Origin: Halomonas sp. SpR8
GTDB lineage: Bacteria > Pseudomonadota > Gammaproteobacteria > Pseudomonadales > Halomonadaceae
Length of the DNA stretch: 64,000 nt
Assembly (NCBI RefSeq): GCF_031010195.1
Contig: NZ_JAUAMC010000006.1
Location: forward strand, 124,001-188,000
Direction: 5' to 3'
The position numbers and the translations under genes were made by a program. Positions within the stretch are counted from its first letter, which is position 1. Each line of letters starts with the position of its first letter. This document shows, one piece after another, positions 42,757 to 50,752 of the stretch. Below the pieces are notes generated by a model. That model saw only the letters and a list, made by a program, of their open reading frames with translations. It ran no database searches and was not told the DNA's origin.

Positions 42757-44001
42757 ATGTCTTCCCCGTTTGAAAATATCCGTGTTGTGGATGCTACCCA
42801 CGTATTGGCGGGGCCTTTCGCTACCTACCAAATGGCCGTGCTGGGTGCTGATGTGATCAAGGTTGAGTCCCCCAGCGACCCGGATCAAGCGCGCATGCAA
42901 GGGTCTGATCGTGCGCTTAATGATCAGGGGCTGGGCACTGCCTTTATGTCCCAAGCTAGCAATAAAAAAGCCGTGGCGATCGACTTTAAACATCCCCAAG
43001 GGCGTGAGGCGTTAAAGAAGCTACTCGCCACTGCGGATGTGTTTGTCGAAAACTATCGGCCTGGGGCATTAGACAGACTCGGGCTGGGCTATGAAGCCCT
43101 TAAAGAGCTCAACCCTAAGCTGATCTACTGCTCCATTTCAGCCTTTGGCAGCTCCGGCCCACGCCGGGAGCTCACTGCCTACGATAATGTTATCCAAGCC
43201 TATTCGGGGATGATGGCAATGACCGGCGACCGGCATACCGGCCCGCTAAAAAGCGGCGCACCGGTGGTGGATTATGCCACCGGTACCACGGCGGCGTTTG
43301 CCATCTCAACAGCCCTATTCCAGCGTGAGCGCAATGGTGGCAGAGGGCAGTTTGTAGATGTCTCCATGTCAGATACAGCGCTGATGCTCTCAAGCCCCTA
43401 TTTAACAGCGTTGCTGTGGAACGGCAAAAAACCGGAACCCAAAGGTAATACCTTTCCCTTTGCCACCATCGGCTGCTACCAAGCCTCGGATCAGCCGTTA
43501 ATGATCGCCGCCTCTAACTTGACCCAGCAAAAGCGTTTGTGGACGGCTCTGGGTCGGGAGGACATGATCAAACAGAACAATAATCAACGTCTTGATAGCC
43601 ACGCTGAAGAGGCCAAGGTAATCGCCGAGATTATTAGCACGATGACTGCCGACTACTGGGAAACCTTTCTGCAGAAACGTCGGATTCCTGCCTCACGGAT
43701 TAGACGATTAGAGGAAACCCTGGCCGATCCCCATGTGCAATCACGAGGCGTTTTGCACGCCCAGCCATTAAGCCCAGACGTTGAACAAGCGCTCACTGTG
43801 CCTGTATCAGCTTTTTGTATGTCTGAAGGTACCCGTGGCATTACGTCGCCACCGCAAAAAGTGGGCGCGCAAACTGCTGAGGTACTGATGAGTCTGGGCT
43901 ATTCAAAGCAGGATTTGGCGGCACTTATCGCTGATGGTGCAATCAGCGGGCCTTTAGAAAGCAGCGTTGATATCGATAGCCGCTTAGGAGATCGGCCGTG
44001 A
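42757..44001 (+). CDS. Class III CoA-transferase (CaiB/BaiF family)
   Basis: A 414-residue family III CoA-transferase. Motifs: the start FENIRVVDATHVLAGPFATY, LGADVIKVESPSDPDQAR, the YRPGALDRLGLGYEALKELN helix, and YCSISAFGSSGPR. The catalytic aspartate should be the Asp in SGAPVVDYATGTTAAFAIS. It moves CoA from a donor such as succinyl-CoA to a carboxylic acid. It is the first gene of the large cluster and overlaps the next gene by four bases (GTGA). GAGG is five bases before the ATG. Substrate unknown; it probably activates the acid imported by the TTT system encoded nearby. Confidence 0.9.
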   Translation: MSSPFENIRVVDATHVLAGPFATYQMAVLGADVIKVESPSDPDQARMQGSDRALNDQGLGTAFMSQASNKKAVAIDFKHPQGREALKKLLATADVFVENYRPGALDRLGLGYEALKELNPKLIYCSISAFGSSGPRRELTAYDNVIQAYSGMMAMTGDRHTGPLKSGAPVVDYATGTTAAFAISTALFQRERNGGRGQFVDVSMSDTALMLSSPYLTALLWNGKKPEPKGNTFPFATIGCYQASDQPLMIAASNLTQQKRLWTALGREDMIKQNNNQRLDSHAEEAKVIAEIISTMTADYWETFLQKRRIPASRIRRLEETLADPHVQSRGVLHAQPLSPDVEQALTVPVSAFCMSEGTRGITSPPQKVGAQTAEVLMSLGYSKQDLAALIADGAISGPLESSVDIDSRLGDRP

Positions 44002-45359
44002 ATAACACTACGCCCAACCCGCTTGAACGCCTGGCCCAGGCTGCTTATCGCTGGAACACTCGCCCGCTGGACGCGGAGACTGATTGGGCCGCTCGCCGGG
44101 CACTGCTGGACTGGTTTGCCACCACGCTCCCGGGGTGCAGCCAAGCGCCCGCCACGCTGCTAGCAGATGCCTTTGCCGCCACCCGAGGCGAGGGCAGAGC
44201 GGTGTGCTATGTGGATGGCCACCTGGGGTCGCCGCGTTATGCCGCTTTGCTCAATGCCACGGCGAGCCACACCGTTGAGTTTGACGATATCTTTAAAGAC
44301 GGCGGCTACCACCCCGGTAGCTCAACGATAGCGGCGGCTCTCGCGGTTGCGCAGGACATCCAGGCCACGCGTGAGCAGCTTCATCGCGCCATTATTGGTG
44401 GCTATGAAGTGGGCTGCCGTATTGCCCTTGCTATCCAGCCCAGCCACTACCGCTTTTGGCACACCTCCGCCACGGTGGGCACCATAGGGGCGGCGGTTGC
44501 AACCGCGATGCTGCTCGGCGCCACGTCTGAGCAAATTGGTCACGCCATAGCGTTGGCCAGTAGCTTTGCCGGGGGGCATCAGCAGAACTTACAGGGCGAG
44601 GGCATGGCCAAACCGCTACACGCAGGCCACGCCGCCGATGCAGGGTTAATGGCGGGCATGGCAGCGGCAAAAGGAGTCACCGCATCGCTGGACAGCCTGC
44701 ATGCCAGCCATGGATTTGCGGCTGCCACCAGCGACTCCACGGGTAATTGGGGTACGGCGCTTGAAGGGCTTGATGAGTGGACGCCGATTACCCGCATGAC
44801 GGTGAAAAACCATGGCTGCTGCGGGCATATTTTTCCCGCCCTGGATGGCTTGAAAGCGCTGCAAGTCTCTGCGCCCATTACAGCGGAGAGTATTGAATCC
44901 ATCCATATCGAAGGCTACGGCGCGACCTATTCGATGTGCAATCGTCCGACTCCTTCATCGGCTCAAGAGGCGCGCTTCAGTATCCAGTACTGTATTGCCG
45001 CTTACTTGGTATTGGGCAAGGTCAGGCTGCAAGCCTTTGAGCCGCCGGCGCTGGAGGATGACCGCATCCGTGCGTTAATGCCCAAGGTGAGTGTCGTGGA
45101 ACGCGCCGATATTGCAGCTCGTTACCCGCGCCAGCGGATGGCCAATATCATTGTCACTTCCACAGATGGAAACACCTATCAGCATCTACAGGAGACCCGT
45201 AAAGGAGATCCTGAGAATCCCATGACCGATACTGAGCTGTTTGAAAAGTATCAAGAGTTGGTAAATGGCTCGCTTTCACCTGCTGCGAGTCAGTCACTGC
45301 AAGAGGTCGTGATGTCGAGCAACCAACTGCCAGGCTCTATTGAGTTAGTTAATACATAA
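43998..45359 (+). CDS. MmgE/PrpD family protein
   Basis: A 453-residue protein of the family that includes 2-methylcitrate dehydratase, cis-aconitate decarboxylase and iminodisuccinate epimerase. The N-terminal helical domain (about 1-260) contains LNATASHTVEFDDIFKDGGYHPGS with the conserved H-x-x-x-F-D-D pattern, and ALASSFAGGHQQNLQGEGM with KPLHAGHAA. The smaller C-terminal domain follows (MTVKNHGCCGHIFPALDGL, RFSIQYCIAAYLVLG). GTG start with AGGAG seven bases upstream, overlapping the CoA-transferase stop. It may dehydrate, decarboxylate or epimerise a polycarboxylate; the reaction cannot be fixed from the sequence. Confidence 0.88.
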   Translation: MNNTTPNPLERLAQAAYRWNTRPLDAETDWAARRALLDWFATTLPGCSQAPATLLADAFAATRGEGRAVCYVDGHLGSPRYAALLNATASHTVEFDDIFKDGGYHPGSSTIAAALAVAQDIQATREQLHRAIIGGYEVGCRIALAIQPSHYRFWHTSATVGTIGAAVATAMLLGATSEQIGHAIALASSFAGGHQQNLQGEGMAKPLHAGHAADAGLMAGMAAAKGVTASLDSLHASHGFAAATSDSTGNWGTALEGLDEWTPITRMTVKNHGCCGHIFPALDGLKALQVSAPITAESIESIHIEGYGATYSMCNRPTPSSAQEARFSIQYCIAAYLVLGKVRLQAFEPPALEDDRIRALMPKVSVVERADIAARYPRQRMANIIVTSTDGNTYQHLQETRKGDPENPMTDTELFEKYQELVNGSLSPAASQSLQEVVMSSNQLPGSIELVNT

Positions 45360-45472
45360 GTGGCAGACAATAAGTTAACCAAACCCCAATTTATCGTTGG
45401 TGGTGGGTAATTTGAGGCTGTGCCAGTATCGATAAAGTGGTTATCACAATTATAACGATTGAGGTATTTAAC

Positions 45473-46450
45473 GTGGTTAATAAGACAACTCCTTTGCGTA
45501 AGTTAATAGCTGGCGCTGTATTTATATCATTGGCACTCCCATTAACCGCTGCAAACGCGAGTGATGACAGTTGGCCACAAGGCCCTGTTAGCTTTGTTAT
45601 GCATACCCAGGCAGGTGGGTCGGCAGATGTATTTATAAGGACGCTAGCCGAGTCATTAGAACCACAAATTGGCCAGCCTATTGTGGTGATCAACTCTCCA
45701 GGAGGTGCGGGTGCAACCCAGATGTCGCGCCTTAAGAGTGCAAATCCCGATGGTTTAACGCTGGGTATTAATACGCTATCCCACTTTACTGGGATGTTGA
45801 CCAACTTAAAGGGTGTTTTTGCACTAGATGATTTTTCCTGGATAGCCTCTACCCAAGAGGATGTTCATATTGTTTTTGCAAACCAAACATCAGAAATAGA
45901 TAGCATTGACTCGCTGATTGATAAAGCCAAAGAGGGTGGCGGTAAAGTCAGTGTGGGCGGGTTTGGTCCTCAAGGATCCACACAAAATATCGCTATTTCG
46001 ATGCTTGAGAATGCGGCTGATGTCGAGTTTGAATGGATTGCATACAACGGCACCCCTGACATTGTAGCCGCCGTTATGGGCGGACATGTAGATGTTGGGG
46101 TTTCTAATCTTAGTGCGTTAAAAACATTTTTTGATGCCGAAAGAATCCAGGGGCTTGGCGTCATCGCTGATGAGCGCCTAGCGGCTCTTCCCGACGTGCC
46201 GACTTTTTCTGAGCAAGGCGTTGATGTGGATACCAGTTGGGTACAGGTTCGGGGTGTATTTGGGCCAGCAGGCATTCCTGTAGAAACGCAGCAACAAATC
46301 GCTGATGCGTTTCATGAAGCCATGAAGAGCGAGCATTATCAAACCTATGCCCGTAATGCGGGAATTACCGACTCTTGGATGGGGCCGGAAGCGTACACCG
46401 AGTTTGCGTATCGCATTAGCGAGGTGGCTAGCGCTGAATTAGACCAGTAG
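45473..46450 (+). CDS. TctC-family periplasmic binding protein, copy 1
   Basis: A 325-residue substrate-binding protein (Bug/TctC family). Residues 1-24 are a signal peptide ending AANA. The mature protein begins with the WPQGPVSFVMHTQAGGSADV strand-loop, has VVINSPGGAGATQMS and, in the second domain, GGFGPQGSTQNIAISMLE and QVRGVFGPAGIPVETQQQI. A GTG start at 45473 with GAGG eight bases upstream gives a clean signal peptide; a GTG at 45437 is less likely. A very similar paralogue follows after 151 bases. It should serve the TctB-TctA pair at 53089-55092. It is more A+T-rich than its paralogue. Confidence 0.9.
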   Translation: MVNKTTPLRKLIAGAVFISLALPLTAANASDDSWPQGPVSFVMHTQAGGSADVFIRTLAESLEPQIGQPIVVINSPGGAGATQMSRLKSANPDGLTLGINTLSHFTGMLTNLKGVFALDDFSWIASTQEDVHIVFANQTSEIDSIDSLIDKAKEGGGKVSVGGFGPQGSTQNIAISMLENAADVEFEWIAYNGTPDIVAAVMGGHVDVGVSNLSALKTFFDAERIQGLGVIADERLAALPDVPTFSEQGVDVDTSWVQVRGVFGPAGIPVETQQQIADAFHEAMKSEHYQTYARNAGITDSWMGPEAYTEFAYRISEVASAELDQ

Positions 46451-46510
46451 GTTTTGAACGTTAGTGGTCTTTAGTTTTGCTAACTGGGAGTGATTAATTA
46501 ACAGCTCTTA

Positions 46511-46538
46511 GTTGGTGAAAATAAGTTGGTGAAAATAA
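46511..46538. repeat. 14-base tandem duplication between the tctC copies
   Basis: GTTGGTGAAAATAA occurs twice in direct succession, 70 bases before the second tctC start. Probably a slippage duplication. Confidence 0.6.
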
Positions 46539-46601
46539 AATTTCAACTGCTTTTTAATGACGCAATAACAATAGCTATAAAAGAGCTATAAAAAGAGGTG
46601 C

Positions 46602-47588
46602 ATGCCCATGTTTGCTAAAAAAAGAAACCTAATGACCAAGATGCTGGTAAGCGTTGCCGTTATATCAGCGGTAATCGCTAGTGCCCCGGTCACTGCTGAT
46701 GACAGCGAATGGCCGCAAGATACCGTCCGCATCATTATGCACACTAAAGCGGGTGGTTCCGCCGATGTGTTTATGCGAACGCTTGCTGAGTCGTTGGAGC
46801 CTCAGATCGGCCAATCTATTGCGATTATAAATTCCCCAGGCGGCGGTGGTGCTAGTCAAATGTCGCGGGTACGCTCTGCAGAGCCTGACGGACTGACGCT
46901 GGCGGTTAATACTCTTTCCCACTTCACCGGCATGCTCACGAATTTGAAAGGCGTGTTTGCCATTGATGACTTTAGCTGGATTGCGACGGCGCAGTCTGAT
47001 CCCAACTTGATCTGGACACAAACCGACTCACCGATAGGTGATCTGGATGATTTGATTAACGAAGCTAGACAGCGCGATGGAAAAGTGACGGTTGGCGGGT
47101 TTGGGCCGCAGGGTTCTACGCAGCATATCGGTCTTAGCATGCTTGAAAATGTCGCCGATGTGGAGTTTGAGTGGGTGCCTTTTAACTCCACGCCCGACAT
47201 TGTTGCCGCTGTGTTAGGTGGCCATATAGATGTGGGGATGTCCAACTTAAGCGGTGCTCAGGCGTATTTCGACGCGGGCCGTTTGAAAGGGCTTGGGGTA
47301 CATGGCGAGGATCGGCTAGAGAGTCTTCCCGATGTGGCTACTTTTGAAGAGCAAGGCTACGAGGTTGATTCAAGCTGGGTACAGGTAAGGGGCATCTTTG
47401 GCCCAGCCGGTATGCCCATGGAGCTGCAGCAGCAAATTGCCGATGCTTTCCATGAGGCGATGAAAACCGACCACTACCAAGCTTATGCGCGTAGCGCTGG
47501 GGTAACAGACTCTTGGATGGGCCCTGAAGAATATACCGAGTTTGCTTATCGAATTAGTGAAGTCGCTCAGGAAGAGCTAGACAAATAA
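46602..47588 (+). CDS. TctC-family periplasmic binding protein, copy 2
   Basis: A 328-residue paralogue of the preceding protein; most residues of the mature part are identical by eye, including GGFGPQGSTQ, SWVQVRG-FGPAG and the C-terminal TDSWMGPE-YTEFAYRISEVA. Signal peptide residues 1-33 end PVTADD. An ATG at 46608 (MFAKKRN) is the better start by RBS spacing (GAGG nine bases away); the one at 46602 is only three bases from it. Differences cluster in the region after FSWIA (copy 1 STQEDVHIVFANQ, copy 2 TAQSDPNLIWTQT), which could change ligand preference. A hairpin follows. Confidence 0.9.
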   Translation: MPMFAKKRNLMTKMLVSVAVISAVIASAPVTADDSEWPQDTVRIIMHTKAGGSADVFMRTLAESLEPQIGQSIAIINSPGGGGASQMSRVRSAEPDGLTLAVNTLSHFTGMLTNLKGVFAIDDFSWIATAQSDPNLIWTQTDSPIGDLDDLINEARQRDGKVTVGGFGPQGSTQHIGLSMLENVADVEFEWVPFNSTPDIVAAVLGGHIDVGMSNLSGAQAYFDAGRLKGLGVHGEDRLESLPDVATFEEQGYEVDSSWVQVRGIFGPAGMPMELQQQIADAFHEAMKTDHYQAYARSAGVTDSWMGPEEYTEFAYRISEVAQEELDK

Positions 47589-47612
47589 AATCACTGTTAT
47601 TTAGATGATTTA

Positions 47613-47636
47613 ATGCGGCGAATCTCTTCGCCGCAT
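47613..47636 (+). terminator. Hairpin after the second tctC
   Basis: Perfect ten-base stem ATGCGGCGAA/TTCGCCGCAT with a TCTC loop, 25 bases after the stop. There is no long T-run, so partial termination or 3'-end protection of the binding-protein mRNA is likely. 207 bases separate it from the hydratase gene. Confidence 0.55.
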
Positions 47637-47843
47637 ATTAATGCTTTCCTTTACTTATTGAAGCTCTATACCCCACCTTCGCTATAACAATTTGATAGTC
47701 AGACCCTTATTTTTCGTCAATGGAAGATATAAAGCATTGTGGTCAAAATAACTGTTAGCGCTTTATTTCTAATGGCTAATTATTGCTATTAACGACTTAT
47801 TTCTAATAACCCTGCAAATAATAACGTATTAGAGGATCTGGTT

Positions 47844-48641
47844 ATGAACCAAGAATCATTAGTGTCTTATTCAGTTGAAAATGGCATTGCCCTGCTCACC
47901 CTAAACCGCCCCGATAAACGCAACGCCATGAGCGATGCCATGCGCGCTGAGTTAGTCGCCCATTTAGTCAATATCCGCACGGATCGCTCGGTGCGTGCCT
48001 TGATACTCACCGGAAGCGGCAAAGGGTTCTGCGCAGGCGGCGATATCGCCGGTATGAAAACCCGGATGGAAGCCGACCCCGCCACCGTTGGTTTTAACGG
48101 TTGGGAGCGCCAGCAAGGCGTTCACTATGCGGCTAGCCTGTTGCTTAACTTGCCCATTCCGACCGTCGCGGCGGTGAATGGAGCGGCGGCTGGTCTAGGC
48201 GCGGATTTAGCGCTCTCCTGCGATTTTGTGATTGCCTCGGACTATGCCCACTTCACCTGGGCTTATATTGCCCGTGGGTTGATTCCTGATGGCGGTGGCA
48301 TGTACTTCCTGCCACGCCGGGTCGGGCTGCCGCGTGCCAAGGCACTGATTTTCAGTGGTCGGCAGGTCAATGCCGATGAGGCGTTGCAGCTAGGCATTGC
48401 TGATCAGCGCTGTAGTGCTGATGCACTGCTGAGCACAGCCCACGCCATGGCGGATGAGATGAGCAGCGGTTCACGCACAGCGGTGGCCCTCACTAAATCA
48501 ATTATCAATAAAAGCTACGAAATGTCCGAACAGCAGGTGTTTGCTGAAGGCAGCAAAGCCCAGGGCATCTGTTACACCTCTGAAGAGCACCGTACCTCGG
48601 TGCAGGCATTCCTTGACCGCATGAAGGAGGCTCAACAATGA
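47844..48641 (+). CDS. Enoyl-CoA hydratase/isomerase family protein
   Basis: A 265-residue crotonase-fold enzyme. The oxyanion-hole segment is GSGKGFCAGGDIAGM and the second is GAAAGLGADLALSCDFVIAS. At the acidic catalytic position the protein has Asp (GLIPDGGGMYFLPRRVGLP), as in isomerase-like members, not the Glu-Glu pair of classical hydratases. The reaction on the CoA thioester is therefore open (hydration, isomerisation or other). GAGG is eight bases before the ATG. It overlaps the acyl-CoA synthetase gene by four bases (ATGA). Confidence 0.9.
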   Translation: MNQESLVSYSVENGIALLTLNRPDKRNAMSDAMRAELVAHLVNIRTDRSVRALILTGSGKGFCAGGDIAGMKTRMEADPATVGFNGWERQQGVHYAASLLLNLPIPTVAAVNGAAAGLGADLALSCDFVIASDYAHFTWAYIARGLIPDGGGMYFLPRRVGLPRAKALIFSGRQVNADEALQLGIADQRCSADALLSTAHAMADEMSSGSRTAVALTKSIINKSYEMSEQQVFAEGSKAQGICYTSEEHRTSVQAFLDRMKEAQQ

Positions 48642-50752
48642 GTCAAATTAACGCCCTCCTGAATCCTAAAAGCATTGCGGTCATCGGTGCCTCCGCAGAC
48701 CCCAAAAAAACCTCAGGGCTGCCGGTTTCTTATTTGCTTAAGCATGGCTTTAAAGGGCCGATTTATCCGGTTAACCCCAAAGCAACCGAGATCCAGGGGC
48801 TGACCTGTTACCCCAGTGTCGAAGCGCTACCCGAAGCACCCGATGTAGGGCTTGTGCTGCTGAATGCCAAGCGCAGTATCGACGCCGTACGCTCCTTAGC
48901 CAAAATGGGCTGTCAGGCGGCGGTGGTGCTGGCCAGTGGTTATGCCGAAGCTGGTGAGGAAGGCCTGGCGTTACAAGATGAGTTAAAAGAAGCCGCAGGT
49001 TCCATGCGGCTCCTCGGCCCCAATACCATCGGGTTGGTTAATTTATCGGCGGGCATTCCGCTCTCTGCCAGCGGCGCGCTGGAAGTGAGCGAACTGCCCA
49101 AGGGTAGTGTCGCGGTGGTCTCCCAAAGTGGCGGTATTCTGGGGGCGCTTCTGTCCAGGGCCGCCGGGCGGGGCATTGGTTTATCGTCGCTGATTGCCAC
49201 CAGTAATGAGGTGGATTTGGAAGTCAGCGATTTTGTTGACTACCTGGTTGACGATCCGAATACCAAGGTGATTGCGCTGTATCTGGAAAGTGTTCGGCAC
49301 CCGGCGCGCTTCCGAGAGGTTGCCCTGCGCGCGCGGGCAGCGGGCAAGCCGCTGGTGGTGTTCAAAATTGGTCGTTCCGAAGCCGGTGCCAGCGCGGCAA
49401 GCTCCCACACCGGCGCCCTGGCGGGCGAGGATCGGGTTTACGATGCCTTCTTCCGTGAGCTGGGGGTTATCCGGGTTAACACCTTTGATGAGTTCTTGGA
49501 CGTGCCCGCGGTATTAGTCGCTGGCCGCCAACTGGCCGGGCGTCGGGTTGCGGTACTGACCTCAACCGGGGGCGCCGGTACGCTGATTGCCGATAGCCTC
49601 GGCGTTAACGGCTTTGATACGCCTGCGCCGGATCACGATACCGCAGAAAAACTGCGCGCCCTGCAGGGCGATACACCGACCGCGCTAGACCGTAACCCCA
49701 TTGATGTGACCCTGGCGGGACTGCAGCCCGACTTGCTGCGTCAAGCTATCCGTATTCTGCTGGAAAGCGACAGCTACGACGCCTTGATCGTGATTATTGG
49801 TTCGTCAGGGTTGGCGATGCCCGATCTTGTGGTGGGGGCGATCAACGACAGCCTGGCAACCAATAATAAGCCACTACTGGCCTATGTTAGTCCCTATGCC
49901 CCAGATACGCTGCAGCGCTTAAATCGTGCATCGATTCCAGGCTTTAGTTCACCGGAAAGCTGTAGTGCGGTGCTTGAAGCGCTGCACTTTGTTGGCCAGC
50001 CATTGCAGACGGGCGGTGAGTCGTCACGGGTAGCGTTACCTGATCTAAGTGCCTTGCCTAATGGTTCAATTGACGAAGCCGCCGCCAAGCAGCTCTTCGC
50101 TGAGGCAGGCATTAGCGTACCGCCTAGCCGGGTGGTTCACTCCCGCGAAGAGGCGGAGCGCGCGGTCAAAGAGTTGGACGCCCCCGTGGTGCTCAAGGTA
50201 ATGGATGCCAGCCTGCTGCATAAAAGTGATATTGGTGGCGTTGCGCTGCATTTGAATGTCGACACCATCGGCCAGCGGTTTGATCAAATGGTGAGTGACG
50301 TTGAAGCGCACGTTGCGCGTCGCCCTGATACCTTCCTGGTCGAAGCGATGGTGGCGGGCGGGCATGAGCTCATCCTCGGCGCTAACCGTGATGCGTTGGG
50401 AACGGCCATCCTGCTCGGCGCAGGCGGCGTCACGGCAGAATTGTTCAAGGACACCGCCATCCGTTTGCTGCCAGAGCAGGGCGGCTTAACCCTGGAGCAG
50501 GCGCGAGACATGATGCAGCAGCTGACGACGTGGCCTCTGCTCGACGGTTATCGCGGTGCGCCACGTCGTGATACTGAGGCGCTGGCCCAAGCCATTGTTT
50601 CTTTTTCTGCGCTGGCCGCTGCACTAGGCGAACGCCTGACCACCGCTGAAATTAATCCGCTGTTTGTGATGCCGGAAGGTCAAGACGTTGTGGCCGCTGA
50701 TGCGGTACTGGTACTCGAGGATGGCGTGGAAGGGGGTGGCACTCATGGCTGA
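48638..50752 (+). CDS. ADP-forming acyl-CoA synthetase (acetate-CoA ligase family)
   Basis: A 704-residue fused-subunit NDP-forming acyl-CoA synthetase. Domain order: CoA-binding (about 5-130, SIAVIGASADPKKTSGLPV), succinyl-CoA-synthetase-like (about 145-290), with the likely phosphorylated His257 in SSHTGALAGEDRV, a linker domain (about 300-450), and the ATP-grasp domain (about 480-690, VVLKVMDASLLHKSDIGGVAL, AEINPLFVMPEGQD). It makes acyl-CoA from an acid and ATP, or works in reverse to yield ATP. With the CoA-transferase upstream it gives a second way to activate the substrate or an intermediate. AGGAGG precedes the start. Confidence 0.92.
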   Translation: MSQINALLNPKSIAVIGASADPKKTSGLPVSYLLKHGFKGPIYPVNPKATEIQGLTCYPSVEALPEAPDVGLVLLNAKRSIDAVRSLAKMGCQAAVVLASGYAEAGEEGLALQDELKEAAGSMRLLGPNTIGLVNLSAGIPLSASGALEVSELPKGSVAVVSQSGGILGALLSRAAGRGIGLSSLIATSNEVDLEVSDFVDYLVDDPNTKVIALYLESVRHPARFREVALRARAAGKPLVVFKIGRSEAGASAASSHTGALAGEDRVYDAFFRELGVIRVNTFDEFLDVPAVLVAGRQLAGRRVAVLTSTGGAGTLIADSLGVNGFDTPAPDHDTAEKLRALQGDTPTALDRNPIDVTLAGLQPDLLRQAIRILLESDSYDALIVIIGSSGLAMPDLVVGAINDSLATNNKPLLAYVSPYAPDTLQRLNRASIPGFSSPESCSAVLEALHFVGQPLQTGGESSRVALPDLSALPNGSIDEAAAKQLFAEAGISVPPSRVVHSREEAERAVKELDAPVVLKVMDASLLHKSDIGGVALHLNVDTIGQRFDQMVSDVEAHVARRPDTFLVEAMVAGGHELILGANRDALGTAILLGAGGVTAELFKDTAIRLLPEQGGLTLEQARDMMQQLTTWPLLDGYRGAPRRDTEALAQAIVSFSALAAALGERLTTAEINPLFVMPEGQDVVAADAVLVLEDGVEGGGTHG

